Of a stretch of 56,708 bases of DNA, positions 1 to 8,400 are shown piece after piece. The notes below the pieces were generated by a model. It was not told the origin of the DNA. It searched no databases and saw only the letters and a list, made by a program, of their open reading frames with translations. This DNA is from Giesbergeria sp. (GTDB taxonomy: Bacteria > Pseudomonadota > Gammaproteobacteria > Burkholderiales > Burkholderiaceae_C). The first letter of the stretch is position 1. Every line of letters starts with the position of its first letter. Both the position numbers and the translations under genes were made by a program. The DNA lies in the NCBI GenBank assembly GCA_023150295.1, contig JAKLLE010000015.1, positions 1-56,708 of the forward strand. The letters run 5' to 3'.

Positions 1-64
1 CGTGCTGACCATTGCGTACTTTGACAGGCTGGGAGTACCGCGTTTGTCCTGACCTCAAACTCTC

Positions 65-140
65 GAACCGCCCGGTGCGGACCCGCATGCCGGGTGGTGT
101 GGCAGGGGTGCCTCCTACAATGGAGGCCCCCTATGCCGAT
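65..140 (+). mobile_element. 3' end of a group II intron (domains V and VI)
   Basis: Bases 65-100 fold into a long hairpin: GAACCGCCCGGTGCG pairs imperfectly with CGCATGCCGGGTGGTGT, with a two-base bulge on the 3' side, as in domain V. Bases 101-137 form a second hairpin in which GGCAGGGG pairs with CCCC-TA-TGCC. This leaves a bulged A at 133, seven bases before the sequence ends in GAT at 140; a bulged branch-point A 7-8 nt from an AY terminus is the signature of domain VI and the 3' splice site. The upstream part of the intron, including any reverse transcriptase, would lie outside the window. A GCGGC/GCCGC stem (143-158) with a T stretch at 168-173 follows. The call rests on folding by eye. 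Confidence 0.5.
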
Positions 141-199
141 TTGCGGCGACAATGCCGCTCCGTTTCGTTTTTTGACAGTTTGTTTCCGGTCGGTTTTTC

Positions 200-718
200 A
201 TGTCCAGTATCCAGGTTCGTCCCGCCACACTCCGCGATGCCAAAGCCATCGCCCAGATCCATACCGTAGCCGCACAGGCCGCCCTCAAAGGACTGGTGCC
301 CGACGAGCAGCTGAAGTCCTTCTCCGTCGAAAAGCGCCAGGCCTACTGGCGCGAAGCCATTGAATATTCTGAGCCCCAGGTCCAGGTGGCCGTGGATGGT
401 GACAAGATCGTGGGCTTTGTCGGTTTCGACCGCTCCCGCGACGAAAAGACCCGCCCCACCACCGGTGAGATCTGGGCCATCTACTGCGCCCCCACCCACT
501 GGAGCAAGGGCGTGGGCCTGGCGCTGTGGGATGCCGCACGCGAAGGCCTGCAGGAAGAAGGCTGCACCACCGTCACCGCCTGGGTGCCGCTGCGCAACGA
601 GCGCGCGCTGCGCTTCCACGAGATGGCCGGCTTCAAACGCGAAATGTCCACCGCCAAGACCGCCGTCATCGGTGGTGCCAAGCTCGAAGAAGTGCGCTTG
701 CAGCGCCCGCTGAGTTGA
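200..718 (+). CDS. GNAT family N-acetyltransferase
   Basis: A 172-residue single-domain protein of the GNAT fold, predicted to move an acetyl group from acetyl-CoA to an amine; the acceptor cannot be told. The central strand (IWAIYCAPTH, residues 91-100) is followed by the acetyl-CoA pyrophosphate loop WSKGVGLALWDAA (101-113), the Q/RxxGxG/A element of the family. N133 and the ERALRFHEMAGF helix (134-145) are the usual motif B region. No signal peptide or membrane segment is seen, so it should be cytoplasmic. The next gene begins one base after this stop, so the two are probably co-transcribed. The ATG at 200 is the first in-frame start before the conserved N-terminus. Confidence 0.85.
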   Translation: MSSIQVRPATLRDAKAIAQIHTVAAQAALKGLVPDEQLKSFSVEKRQAYWREAIEYSEPQVQVAVDGDKIVGFVGFDRSRDEKTRPTTGEIWAIYCAPTHWSKGVGLALWDAAREGLQEEGCTTVTAWVPLRNERALRFHEMAGFKREMSTAKTAVIGGAKLEEVRLQRPLS

Positions 719-719
719 A

Positions 720-1871
720 GTGACCATCGCATGGGCCGAGCAGGGCCAGACGCACACGCTGCACTGGCGTTCGGCCCAGGGCGCAGCTGCGCCGCGCCGC
801 GTGCAGGTCGCCGACGACCGCCTGAGCGCTGACCAGGCCTACCGCCTGGCCTGCGAGGGCACGGCACTGCTGTGGCGGGGCGACTTCCAAAACGCGCGCC
901 AGCTCTTGCAGGCCCTGCAGCGCCGCATCGAACGCAAGCCAGCATCGTCCGCAGCCCGCGCCGCCGCCAAGACAGCGCAGGCCGATGCCGCCACGCGCTT
1001 TCACCTGCACCGCCAGGCGCAGGCGCAGCGCGCACGCACGCTGGGTGGGCTGCTCATTGCGCTGGAGGGGGACTACAGCATCGCCCTGCGCCGTGCGCCC
1101 GACTGGCGCGTGGCCTGTGCCGAGGCCTGGGGCCCGGCCGATGGCACGCCCAGCGTGGTGTCGCTGCGTGAGCTGCTGGGCATCGTGGGCGCGCACGAAT
1201 GGCGCAAGAAGGGTGTGGAGATTGCCGCGCTGGGCGCTGCGCCGCACAACCGTATCCATCCGCACTACGGGGTGTTCTCGCCCGTGCGTGGGGAGTACCT
1301 GGACCTGGTGGCGCGCCAGCCCCTGCCCAGCCAGGCACTGGCGTTTGACATCGGTACCGGCACCGGCGTGCTGGCGGCCGTGTTGGCACGCCGAGGCGTG
1401 CGCCGCGTGGTGGCCACCGAACTGGCGCCCCGTGCGCTGGCCTGTGCGCAGGACAACCTGCAGCGCCTGGGTCTGCAAGAGCGGGTGGAGTTGTTGCAGG
1501 CAGACCTGTTTCCGCCCGGCCGCGCCCCCCTGGTGGTGTGCAACCCGCCCTGGCTGCCCGCTCGGCCCGTGTCTGCCATCGAGCAGGCCGTGTACGACGA
1601 GGACAGCCGCATGCTGCGCGGCTTTCTGGCCGGGCTGGCGCAGCACCTGGAAGCGGGCGGTGAGGGCTGGCTCATCCTGTCAGACCTGGCCGAACACCTT
1701 GGCCTGCGCTCCCGCGCCCAGTTGCTCGATTGGATCGCGGCGGCGGGCCTGCGCGTGCTGGGCCGTGAAGACGTGCGCCCGCGCCACGGCAAGGCCCAGG
1801 ATGCCAGTGACCCGCTGCACGCGGCACGCGCCGCCGAGGTCACATCGCTGTGGCGCCTGGCCGCAGCCTAG
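720..1871 (+). CDS. class I SAM-dependent methyltransferase (PrmC/HemK-like C-terminal domain)
   Basis: A 383-residue protein starting at GTG 720, one base after the GNAT stop. The C-terminal half is a Rossmann methyltransferase: motif I DIGTGTGVLAA (210-220), an acidic residue at the end of strand 2 (TELAP, 233-237), and motif IV NPPW (275-278). NPPW/NPPY is typical of enzymes that methylate amide or ring nitrogens, such as PrmC and RlmG types. The N-terminal 190 residues have no recognised domain and include a short basic region (60-105), possibly substrate-binding. The substrate is unknown. Pairing with an acetyltransferase hints at modification of a protein or RNA, but that is inference. 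Confidence 0.8.
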   Translation: MTIAWAEQGQTHTLHWRSAQGAAAPRRVQVADDRLSADQAYRLACEGTALLWRGDFQNARQLLQALQRRIERKPASSAARAAAKTAQADAATRFHLHRQAQAQRARTLGGLLIALEGDYSIALRRAPDWRVACAEAWGPADGTPSVVSLRELLGIVGAHEWRKKGVEIAALGAAPHNRIHPHYGVFSPVRGEYLDLVARQPLPSQALAFDIGTGTGVLAAVLARRGVRRVVATELAPRALACAQDNLQRLGLQERVELLQADLFPPGRAPLVVCNPPWLPARPVSAIEQAVYDEDSRMLRGFLAGLAQHLEAGGEGWLILSDLAEHLGLRSRAQLLDWIAAAGLRVLGREDVRPRHGKAQDASDPLHAARAAEVTSLWRLAAA

Positions 1872-1880
1872 TGTTGGCGC

Positions 1881-2396
1881 TCAGGCCGCCAGCGCCTCTT
1901 CGTGCGCCTGGGGCAGCAACTGGTTCATGTGCTCGCGGATAGCGGCAGCGCGTTCAGTGCCGGCCAGGTAGCCCACTTCTTCGAGCATGGCCTCGCCCAC
2001 ATCCAGCATGCTCCAGCGGTCCTTGGCGTCGCGCAGAGCCGTGTGGAACTGCTGGGCCAGGTCGGGGTTGCGGCGAGCGAACATGCGCTCGCAGATGTCG
2101 AACAGGTACATGCGGGTGCCCGCCAGTGAACGCAGCGGCACACGCGAGCGGGGCAGGGGCAGCGCCTGGCTTGCGGGCGGTTCGTCGTTGGTGGACGCAG
2201 TGGGGCTGGGGTGGCGCAGATAGCCCGCGCGCATCAGTTCGTCCACAATCCGGCTTCCCTCACCGTGGTACATGGCCTGCAGCTCCTGCATGGGCTTGGC
2301 ATCGGCCAGCAGGAGCAGCGAGCGCTCGCGCAGGCTCAGGGTGCGAACACCGGGCATGAGTTCCTGGCGGGCTTTGTCGGTCTTGAGCAGCAACAT
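1881..2396 (-). CDS. conserved hypothetical protein, 171 aa
   Basis: Not a family I can name. The protein opens with MLLLKTDKARQEL, then a well-conserved-looking segment TLSLRERSLLLLADAKP followed by a predicted helical region, a proline- and serine-rich linker (about residues 63-85), and a helical C-terminus ending in HEEALAA. No transmembrane helix or signal peptide is seen. The LSLRERSLLLLADAK segment resembles a short winged-helix-like module found in many Comamonadaceae hypothetical proteins. The start ATG at 2396 was chosen because the reading frame further upstream only mirrors dusC. It is divergent from dusC with about 200 bp between them, and convergent with the methyltransferase gene. 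Confidence 0.7.
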   Translation of the reverse strand: MLLLKTDKARQELMPGVRTLSLRERSLLLLADAKPMQELQAMYHGEGSRIVDELMRAGYLRHPSPTASTNDEPPASQALPLPRSRVPLRSLAGTRMYLFDICERMFARRNPDLAQQFHTALRDAKDRWSMLDVGEAMLEEVGYLAGTERAAAIREHMNQLLPQAHEEALAA

Positions 2397-2487
2397 GGGG
2401 CAGAGCGTCTGGAGGTCAAGCCCGCATTGGAACCGCGGCGCGTGACGCCTTGATGAACACCCGTGCTCGCTACGGCGGGTTTTGTGA

Positions 2488-2520
2488 TTGCTATAAAATG
2501 TATAGCTTATGACGCTTGTA
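2488..2520 (+). repeat. short intergenic repeat, copy A
   Basis: Copy A of a small intergenic element: TTGCTATAAAATGTATAGC followed by TTATGACGCTTGTA. The core is an inverted GCTATA/TATAGC pair with a T/A-rich spacer, followed by a degenerate GCGC-TT arm. It lies between the hypothetical gene and dusC, and five further copies occur in this window. Confidence 0.55.
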
Positions 2521-2594
2521 TTCATTGCCCTGAAGGCGTATTTGGCTTTGATGTTCTTGCCGCCTGCACCCCGCGCAGCCGTGCGCGTACAGCC

Positions 2595-3560
2595 ATGAGC
2601 CTGCTGCTGGCGCCCATGGAGGGCCTGCTCGACTTTGTGCTGCGCGACGTGCTCACCCGCATTGGTGGGGTGGATCGTTGCGTGTCTGAGTTCATCCGCG
2701 TAACCGGCACGCTGCTGCCCGACCGGGTGTTTCTGCGCCATGTGCCTGAACTGCAGACCGGCGGTCGTACCCTCAGCGGCGTGCCCGTGCGGGCGCAGTT
2801 GCTGGGCTCCGACCCCGGCTGCATGGCCGACAACGCAGCCCACCTGGCCTCGTTGGGCCCCGAGGGCATCGACCTGAACTTCGGTTGCCCGGCCAAGACG
2901 GTCAACCGCCACGGGGGTGGTGCTGCGCTGCTGCAGGAACCCGAGCGCATTGCCGCCGTGGTGACTGCGGTGCGCCGGGCCGTGCCTGCGCACCTGCCCG
3001 TGTCGGCCAAGATGCGCCTGGGCTACCACGATGCCCGCCTGGCTGTGGCCTGTGCCCAAGCCATGGCCGACAGCGGGGCCTGCGAAATCGTGGTGCACGC
3101 GCGCACCAAGCTTGATGGCTACCGGCCCCCGGCCTACTGGGAGCACATCCCCGCCATCCGCGAAGCCGTGGCCGTGCCCGTGGTGGCCAATGGCGAGATC
3201 TGGACCGTGGAAGACGCCCTGCGCTGCCGTGCCGTGTCTGGCTGTACGGCGCTGATGCTGGGCCGTGGCATCGTGGCCGATCCGGGGCTGGCGCGGGCCC
3301 TGCGCGCCCAGGATGCAGGCCTGCCGGGCCAGGACGTGGTGGACTGGCCCACGCTGGTGCCGCACCTGCAGGACTTCTGGCGCCAGGTCTGCGAACGCCT
3401 GGAGCCCAACCAGCGCGCGGGTCGCCTCAAGCAGTGGCTCAACCTGCTGCGCCGCCGCTATCCTGAGGCCGAGCAGGCCTACCAGCAGGTGCGCACGCTG
3501 ACCGACCAGCACGCCATCAGCCTGTGGCTGGATGCGCTGCCAGGGCAGGGCAGCGCGTAG
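2595..3560 (+). CDS. dusC: tRNA-dihydrouridine(16) synthase DusC
   Basis: Flavin-dependent reduction of a uridine (U16 in the DusC subfamily) in tRNA. The 321-residue protein begins MSLLLAPMEGLLDFVLRDVL; APMEG (6-10) is the FMN-binding opening of Dus enzymes. LNFGCPAKTVNRHGGGAAL (94-112) contains the catalytic cysteine C98, and AKMRLGYHD (138-146) and VHARTKLDGY (167-176) are further family motifs. The length fits DusC (about 315). ATG 2595 is preferred to in-frame upstream starts because the conserved domain begins at once. The DusC assignment rather than DusA or DusB rests on the LAPMEGLLD opening and overall length. It converges on the ammonium transporter with a 9-bp gap. Confidence 0.93.
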   Translation: MSLLLAPMEGLLDFVLRDVLTRIGGVDRCVSEFIRVTGTLLPDRVFLRHVPELQTGGRTLSGVPVRAQLLGSDPGCMADNAAHLASLGPEGIDLNFGCPAKTVNRHGGGAALLQEPERIAAVVTAVRRAVPAHLPVSAKMRLGYHDARLAVACAQAMADSGACEIVVHARTKLDGYRPPAYWEHIPAIREAVAVPVVANGEIWTVEDALRCRAVSGCTALMLGRGIVADPGLARALRAQDAGLPGQDVVDWPTLVPHLQDFWRQVCERLEPNQRAGRLKQWLNLLRRRYPEAEQAYQQVRTLTDQHAISLWLDALPGQGSA

Positions 3561-3569
3561 CAGCGGGGC

Positions 3570-4772
3570 TTACCAGCGCACCTCGCGCTCGGGCGTGGCG
3601 CTGATCTTGTGGATGGACAGGTCGGCGCCGTCGTATTCCTCTTCCTGCGACAGGCGCAGGCCTACGGTGGCCTTGAGTGCCCCGTACACCAGCGCTCCGC
3701 CCAGCAGGGCCCAGGACACGCCCATCAGCGTGCCGATGAGCTGCCCGGTGAAGGCCACGCCGCCCAGGCCGCCCAGCGCCTTGCTGCCGAAAATGCCAGC
3801 CGCCAGGCCGCCCCAGGTGCCGCACAGCCCGTGCAGCGGCCAGACGCCCAGCACGTCGTCGATCTTCCAGCGGTTTTGCGTGAGGGTGAACATGACCACG
3901 AAGATGGCCCCGGCCACGGCACCCACGACCAGGGCGCCCAGCGGGTGCATCAGGTCGGAGCCTGCGCACACGGCCACCAGGCCCGCCAAGGGCCCGTTGT
4001 GGACGAAGCCGGGATCGTTCCTGCCCAGCAACAGGGCGGTCAGCGTGCCGCCCACCATGGCCATGAGGGAGTTCACGACCACCAGGCCCGAGACCTTGTC
4101 CAGCGTCTGCGCGCTCATCACGTTGAAGCCAAACCAGCCCACCACCAGCACCCAGGCGCCCAGCGCCAGAAAGGGAATGCTCGACGGTGGATGGGCCGAC
4201 ATGGCGCCGTCCTTGCGGTAGCGGTTGGCGCGTGAGCCCAGTAGCAGCACTGCGGGGAGGGCGATCCAGCCCCCGACCGCATGCACCACCACGGAACCCG
4301 CGAAGTCGTGGAACTCTTCGCCCGTCAGCGCCTTGATCCAGGCCTGCACGCCGAAATGCTGGTTCCAGGCAATGCCCTCGAAGAACGGGTACACCAGGCC
4401 CACGATGACGGCAGTTGCCATCAGTTGCGGCCAGAACTTGGCGCGCTCGGCAATGCCGCCGGAGATGATCGCCGGAATGGCCGCTGCAAAGGTCAGCAGA
4501 AAGAAGAACTTCACCAGTGCGTAGCCGTTGAGCTGGGCCAGGCTTTCTGCGCCCACAAAAAAGTGGCTGCCGTACGCCACGCTGTAGCCCACCACAAAAT
4601 ACGCCACGGTGGACACGGAAAAGTCCACCAGGATTTTGACCAGCGCGTTGACCTGGTTCTTTTTGCGCACGGTGCCCAGTTCCAGAAAGGCGAACCCGGC
4701 GTGCATGGCAAGCACCATGATGGCGCCCAGGAGGATGAAAAGGGTGTCTGCGCCCTGTTTGAGTGAATCCAT
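3570..4772 (-). CDS. amtB: ammonium transporter (Amt/MEP/Rh family)
   Basis: A 400-residue inner-membrane ammonium channel with about 11 transmembrane helices. Family features seen are the opening DTLFILLGAIMVLAMHAGFAF, the FFEGIAWN segment, DFAGSVVVHAVGGW (which contains the first pore histidine), and PLHGLCGTWGG (which contains the second). There is no cleavable signal: the start ATG 4772 opens directly into helix 1, and longer in-frame versions are rejected. No glnK (PII) gene is adjacent, unlike the common glnK-amtB arrangement. Upstream there is a good sigma-54 promoter and an NtrC-type palindrome, so induction under nitrogen limitation is likely. Confidence 0.92.
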   Translation of the reverse strand: MDSLKQGADTLFILLGAIMVLAMHAGFAFLELGTVRKKNQVNALVKILVDFSVSTVAYFVVGYSVAYGSHFFVGAESLAQLNGYALVKFFFLLTFAAAIPAIISGGIAERAKFWPQLMATAVIVGLVYPFFEGIAWNQHFGVQAWIKALTGEEFHDFAGSVVVHAVGGWIALPAVLLLGSRANRYRKDGAMSAHPPSSIPFLALGAWVLVVGWFGFNVMSAQTLDKVSGLVVVNSLMAMVGGTLTALLLGRNDPGFVHNGPLAGLVAVCAGSDLMHPLGALVVGAVAGAIFVVMFTLTQNRWKIDDVLGVWPLHGLCGTWGGLAAGIFGSKALGGLGGVAFTGQLIGTLMGVSWALLGGALVYGALKATVGLRLSQEEEYDGADLSIHKISATPEREVRW

Positions 4773-4846
4773 GGTGGTGCAAGAAGTGAAAAATTGAACC
4801 GTTGTGGTGCGCGGCCACAGACCGGCACCCCCATGCACCGGGATTA

Positions 4847-4862
4847 AGCAAAATTTGCGCCA
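4847..4862 (-). promoter_or_regulatory. sigma-54 promoter of the ammonium transporter gene
   Basis: Read on the minus strand the bases are TGGCGCAAATTTTGCT. They match the sigma-54 consensus TGGCACG-N4-TTGCA with GG and GC at the invariant -24/-12 spacing. The predicted start of transcription leaves a leader of about 60 nt before the ATG at 4772. Confidence 0.7.
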
Positions 4863-4888
4863 ATGCGGTGATTGGCGATGGCAGGAGG

Positions 4889-4903
4889 GCACCGGCTTGG
4901 TGC
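4889..4903. promoter_or_regulatory. NtrC (NRI) binding site
   Basis: GCACC-GGCTT-GGTGC is a perfect 5-5-5 palindrome matching the classic NtrC enhancer (GCACC-N5-GGTGC). It lies about 30-40 bp upstream of the sigma-54 promoter of the ammonium transporter gene, rather close for an enhancer but consistent with NtrC control. Confidence 0.6.
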
Positions 4904-4910
4904 TGGGTGC

Positions 4911-4959
4911 TTTTGCTATTGTTTTTATAGCTGCTTGCGCAATACAGACAAGCGCTACA
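4911..4959 (+). repeat. short intergenic repeat, copy B
   Basis: Copy B reads TTTTGCTATTGTTTTTATAG followed by CTGCTTGCGC and, further on, AAGCGCTACA. The GCTAT/ATAGC arms and the GCGC arms are the shared parts. It lies between the nitrogen-regulated promoter and the acyltransferase gene. Confidence 0.6.
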
Positions 4960-5023
4960 ATGCGATTTCCCTTGTATTCTTTGCTGCGCGGCCGCTGGGC
5001 CGTCGCGGCATGTGCCTGTCTGT

Positions 5024-6145
5024 ATGCATCCACCGGTTTCGCGCGCGCCCTTGATCGACACGCTCAAGGGGCTGGCCTGTATCGCCATCGTCTGGCACCA
5101 CCTGGCTTTCTATGGCCCCATGTCGGATGCGGCCATGCCCCTGTTCCCTGGCCTGATGGCCTGGCTATACGACCATGCCCGCCTGGCCGTGCAGGTGTTT
5201 CTGGTGCTGGGCGGCTACCTGGCGGCCGGCAGTCTGGCGCCCCAAGGGGTGGCACGGTTTGACAGCGCCCTTTCCCAGATCGGCAAGCGCTTTGTGCGCT
5301 TGATGGTGCCATTGGCCGCAGCGCTGGCCTTGTCCATGGTGGCGGCTGCCCTGGTGCGCCCTTGGTTGGACCACCCCAGCGTGCCGGGTGTCCCGCAATG
5401 GCCGCAATTGTTTGCGCATGTGCTGCTTTTGCAGGACGTGCTTGGCGAAGAAGCGCTGTCGGCAGGGGTGTGGTACGTGGCCATCGATTTTCAGCTCTTT
5501 GCCGGTACGGTGCTGCTGTTTGCGGGGGTGCGAAAGCTGCTGGGCAAGGCGTCCACGGCGGTACAGGCGCGTGCGGGGCAGGCGCTGGTGGTGCTTGGTG
5601 TGGCGGGGTCACTGTGCTGGGCCAACCGGGAGCCTGCACTGGACGTCTGGGGGATCTATTTCTTGGGTGCCTATGGCCTGGGCATGTTGGCGCGCTGGGC
5701 GGTGGGCTCGCCCCGTCCGATGCTCTGGTGGGGGCTGGTGGCCTGTCTGGCGCTAGGGGCCCTGGCGCTGGAGTTTCGCAGCCGCATCGCTGTGGCGGTG
5801 CTGGCTGCCGGGGTGCTGATGCTGTGGCAACGCTGGGCACCGGAGTGGCCCGGCGGGGGCTGGGCTGGCGGGGTTCAGCAGGTGGGGCGGATGTCCTATT
5901 CGGTCTTCCTGGTTCACTTCCCGGTGTGCCTGTGTGTCAACGCCCTGTGGGCGCAGCTCTGGCCCACCCAGGCGTTGCCCAATGCGCTGGGCATGTGGCT
6001 GGCCTTTGTGCTGTCGCTGGTGGCGGGGCACTGCATGTATCGGTGGGTGGAGCAACCCACGCCCACCGGTTTGTCGGCCCTGCGCTGGCAGGCCGGTTTG
6101 CTGGGCCTGGGTTTGCTTGTGCTTAGGCTGGATGCGGTGCTCTGA
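5024..6145 (+). CDS. acyltransferase family 3 membrane protein
   Basis: A 373-residue integral membrane protein of the acyltransferase-3 (OafA/NodX-like) family, which moves acyl groups onto surface sugars or lipids. The N-terminus has the family opening LIDTLKGLACIAIVWHHLAFYG with the conserved histidine pair (WHH). FLVLGGYLAAGSL replaces the common FFxLSGFL motif. About ten transmembrane helices follow, with MSYSVFLVHFPVC near the C-terminus matching the family's S-Y-x-x-Y-L-x-H motif. ATG 5024 was taken; a GTG at 5012 would add four residues. The acceptor is unknown and no sugar-biosynthesis genes are nearby. Confidence 0.8.
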   Translation: MHPPVSRAPLIDTLKGLACIAIVWHHLAFYGPMSDAAMPLFPGLMAWLYDHARLAVQVFLVLGGYLAAGSLAPQGVARFDSALSQIGKRFVRLMVPLAAALALSMVAAALVRPWLDHPSVPGVPQWPQLFAHVLLLQDVLGEEALSAGVWYVAIDFQLFAGTVLLFAGVRKLLGKASTAVQARAGQALVVLGVAGSLCWANREPALDVWGIYFLGAYGLGMLARWAVGSPRPMLWWGLVACLALGALALEFRSRIAVAVLAAGVLMLWQRWAPEWPGGGWAGGVQQVGRMSYSVFLVHFPVCLCVNALWAQLWPTQALPNALGMWLAFVLSLVAGHCMYRWVEQPTPTGLSALRWQAGLLGLGLLVLRLDAVL

Positions 6146-6162
6146 GAGGCGCCTTCGTTCGG

Positions 6163-6555
6163 TCAGAGGCCTTCGTGGTCGGCCAGTGACGGCGTGTGCC
6201 GGCCCTTGCGCCGCATGTCGATGAACCAGGCCATGAACGGCAGCAGCAGCATGGAGCCGGGCACCACCCAGATGATGAGGTAGGGGCTCACGGACGATGC
6301 AGAACGCATCACCTGGCGCAGGTGGGCGCGGTCTTCGGGGTTCCAGCGGCCCAGGCGGCGCTGGCGCACCAGCCAGACCACGGAGCCGCGCATCACAGCC
6401 ATTTCGCTGCGCAATCGGTTCTTTTCGCGGTGGTTGCCCGCCAAAAATGAGCAGAACCATTCCGGCGCCCGTTCCATGCGGCGCTGGAAGGCGCTGGTGG
6501 AGTTCGGGTCGAAGGACGGATCCTGGAATGGCTCGGGAAGTTCGGGCGCAGACAT
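6163..6555 (-). CDS. conserved hypothetical membrane protein (LETM1-like C-terminal segment)
   Basis: A 130-residue protein with a soluble, charged N-terminal half and a hydrophobic segment near residues 95-120 (SPYLIIWVVPGSMLLLPFMAWFID, broken here into SPYLIIWVVPGS and MLLLPFMAWFID). The V-P-G-S-x-L-L-L-P pattern is reminiscent of the LETM1 transmembrane region, seen in several short Burkholderiales proteins of unknown function. ATG 6555 was chosen; an upstream in-frame start would overlap the terminator at 6639-6669. It lies downstream of gltA on the same strand but beyond that terminator, so it probably has its own promoter. Confidence 0.6.
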   Translation of the reverse strand: MSAPELPEPFQDPSFDPNSTSAFQRRMERAPEWFCSFLAGNHREKNRLRSEMAVMRGSVVWLVRQRRLGRWNPEDRAHLRQVMRSASSVSPYLIIWVVPGSMLLLPFMAWFIDMRRKGRHTPSLADHEGL

Positions 6556-6638
6556 GTGTGCGATTGTCGCTCCAAGTGCCTGCGTTTGCACAGGAACAAA
6601 GTCACACCGCACCAGGGCGTGCCCAGGCTGGAGTCCGC

Positions 6639-6669
6639 AAAAAAACAACCCGCCGGTGTGGCGGGTTGT
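6639..6669 (-). terminator. rho-independent terminator of gltA
   Basis: A perfect 10-bp stem (ACAACCCGCC / GGCGGGTTGT) with a 5-base loop, followed on the minus strand by a run of seven T. It starts 47 bp after the gltA stop and ends the gltA/sdh transcript. Confidence 0.85.
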
Positions 6670-6716
6670 ACAGAGCTGCGCCCGTCGGAGCCGGGCGCAG
6701 CAGAGACTGCGTGCGA

Positions 6717-8009
6717 TCAGATGTCGCGGCGGGGAGAGCCGGTGAACAGCTGGCGCGGACGGCCGATCTTGTACTCGGGGTCGCTGATCATCTCGTTGAG
6801 CTGTGCGATCCAGCCCACGGTGCGGGCCAGGGCGAAGATGCCGGTGAACAGGTTCACCGGGATGCCGATGGCGCGCTGCACGATGCCCGAGTAGAAGTCC
6901 ACGTTGGGGTAGAGCTTGCGCGAGACGAAGTACTCGTCTTCCAGGGCAATCTTCTCCAGGGCCTTGGCCAGCTTGAACAGGGGGTCGTTTTCCAGGCCCA
7001 GCTCGGCCAGCACTTCATTGCAGGTTTCCTGCATGAGCTTGGCGCGGGGGTCGTAGTTCTTGTACACGCGGTGGCCAAAGCCCATGAGCTTGACGCCGCT
7101 GGACTTGTCCTTGACCTTTTCCATGAACTCGCCGACCTTGGCCACGCCACCCATGGCCTGGATTTCTTCCAGCATGTTCAGGCAGGCTTCGTTGGCGCCG
7201 CCGTGGGCGGGGCCCCACAGGCAGGCCACGCCAGCGGCAATGGCGGCAAACGGATTGGTGCCCGACGAACCGCACAGGCGCACGGTCGAGGTGGAAGCGT
7301 TCTGCTCGTGGTCTGCGTGCAGGATGAAGATGCGGTCCATGGCCTTCTCAATGACCGGGTTCACCTTGTAGTCTTCGCACGGCGTGCCGAACATCATGCG
7401 CAGGAAGTTGCCTGCGTAGGACAGGTCGTTGCGCGGGTACATGTAGGGCTGGCCAATGCCGTACTTGTAGGCCATGGCCACGAGCGTGGGCATCTTGGCA
7501 ATCAGGCGGATTGCGGCGATGTGGCGGTGCTCGGGGTTGTTGATGTCGGTGCTGTCGTGGTAGAAGGCCGACAGTGCGCCTACCAGGCCGGTCAGCACGG
7601 CCATGGGGTGGGCGTCACGGCGGAAGCCGCGCAGGAAGAACTGCATCTGCTCGTTGACCATGGTGTGGTTGATCACGAGCTTGTGGAAGTCGCCGCGCTG
7701 TGCTTCGTTGGGCAGTTCGCCATTGAGCAGCAGGTAGCAAGTGTCCAGGTAATCGCACTTGGTGGCCAGTTGCTCGATGGGGTAGCCGCGGTACAGCAGT
7801 TCACCCTTGTCGCCATCGATATAGGTGATGGCGGACTGGCACGATGCCGTAGACAGGAAGCCAGGATCGTAGGTGAACATGCCGGTCTGGGCGTACAGCT
7901 TGCGGATGTCGATCACATCCGGGCCGATGTTGCCTTGGTACACCGGCAGTTCCACGCTGGGACTGCCGTTACTGAACGACAGGGTGGCTTTGTTGTCAGC
8001 GAGCTTCAT
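6717..8009 (-). CDS. gltA: citrate synthase (type II, hexameric)
   Basis: Condenses acetyl-CoA and oxaloacetate to citrate, the entry step of the TCA cycle. The 430-residue length and sequence fit the Gram-negative NADH-sensitive hexameric type. The catalytic residues are visible: H269 in [11 protein letters not shown]313 in [13 protein letters not shown], and D371 in NVDFYSG. The [14 protein letters not shown] segment (231-244) is typical of the family. It is the last gene of the sdhC-sdhD-sdhA-sdhB-sdhE-gltA array on the minus strand, 51 bp after sdhE, and is followed by a strong terminator. The start ATG 8009 gives [10 protein letters not shown], the usual N-terminus in this family. Confidence 0.97.
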   Translation of the reverse strand: MKLADNKATLSFSNGSPSVELPVYQGNIGPDVIDIRKLYAQTGMFTYDPGFLSTASCQSAITYIDGDKGELLYRGYPIEQLATKCDYLDTCYLLLNGELPNEAQRGDFHKLVINHTMVNEQMQFFLRGFRRDAHPMAVLTGLVGALSAFYHDSTDINNPEHRHIAAIRLIAKMPTLVAMAYKYGIGQPYMYPRNDLSYAGNFLRMMFGTPCEDYKVNPVIEKAMDRIFILHADHEQNASTSTVRLCGSSGTNPFAAIAAGVACLWGPAHGGANEACLNMLEEIQAMGGVAKVGEFMEKVKDKSSGVKLMGFGHRVYKNYDPRAKLMQETCNEVLAELGLENDPLFKLAKALEKIALEDEYFVSRKLYPNVDFYSGIVQRAIGIPVNLFTGIFALARTVGWIAQLNEMISDPEYKIGRPRQLFTGSPRRDI

Positions 8010-8060
8010 TGTTGCGTCCTTGTTGAGATGACCGAGAAGAGGGGGAGTGCGGTGGTGACT

Positions 8061-8381
8061 TCAGGCCGCTGCATGCGGCTTGTCGCTGTGCCTGAGCATG
8101 CCCAGCACGTCGTGCACCACAGACGTGTCGAGCGCGCCTTCTGGCTCACGCCGCCGCAGCAGCAGATCCAGAAGGTCGTTGTCCGAGAGATCCATCAGCG
8201 CCGCCAGGCCTTGGGCGTGGCGCTGCGTCAGGGTGGACTCATACTGGGCGAAGAAGCGCTCGATGAACAAGTCGTTCTCCAGCAAGCCACGGCGGCAGCG
8301 CCAGTGCAGTTTGCTCAATGCGCGGGTGTCCAGCAGGGTATCGCTGCCTTCTTCTGCAGACATGGTGGTTGCTTCACCCAT
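8061..8381 (-). CDS. sdhE: succinate dehydrogenase assembly factor SdhE
   Basis: A small (106-residue) cytoplasmic protein that promotes covalent attachment of FAD to SdhA. The RGxxE signature is present as RGLLE (31-35) in a predicted five-helix bundle, with WRCRRGLLENDLFIERFF matching the family. It sits between sdhB (19-bp gap) and gltA, the usual place in betaproteobacteria. An alternative in-frame ATG at 8363 would drop six residues; neither start has a strong ribosome binding site. The function follows from the family and from position in the sdh operon. Confidence 0.9.
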   Translation of the reverse strand: MGEATTMSAEEGSDTLLDTRALSKLHWRCRRGLLENDLFIERFFAQYESTLTQRHAQGLAALMDLSDNDLLDLLLRRREPEGALDTSVVHDVLGMLRHSDKPHAAA

Positions 8382-8400
8382 GGTGTGGCCGTGTTCTGCT

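Noticed and set aside
2463-2594. A longer N-terminus for DusC
   Set aside because: The added residues come from the intergenic repeat and are not part of the family; the domain begins at ATG 2595.
4773-5033. An 87-residue N-terminal extension on the ammonium transporter
   Set aside because: It would translate the sigma-54 promoter, NtrC site and repeat B; the first membrane helix starts at ATG 4772.
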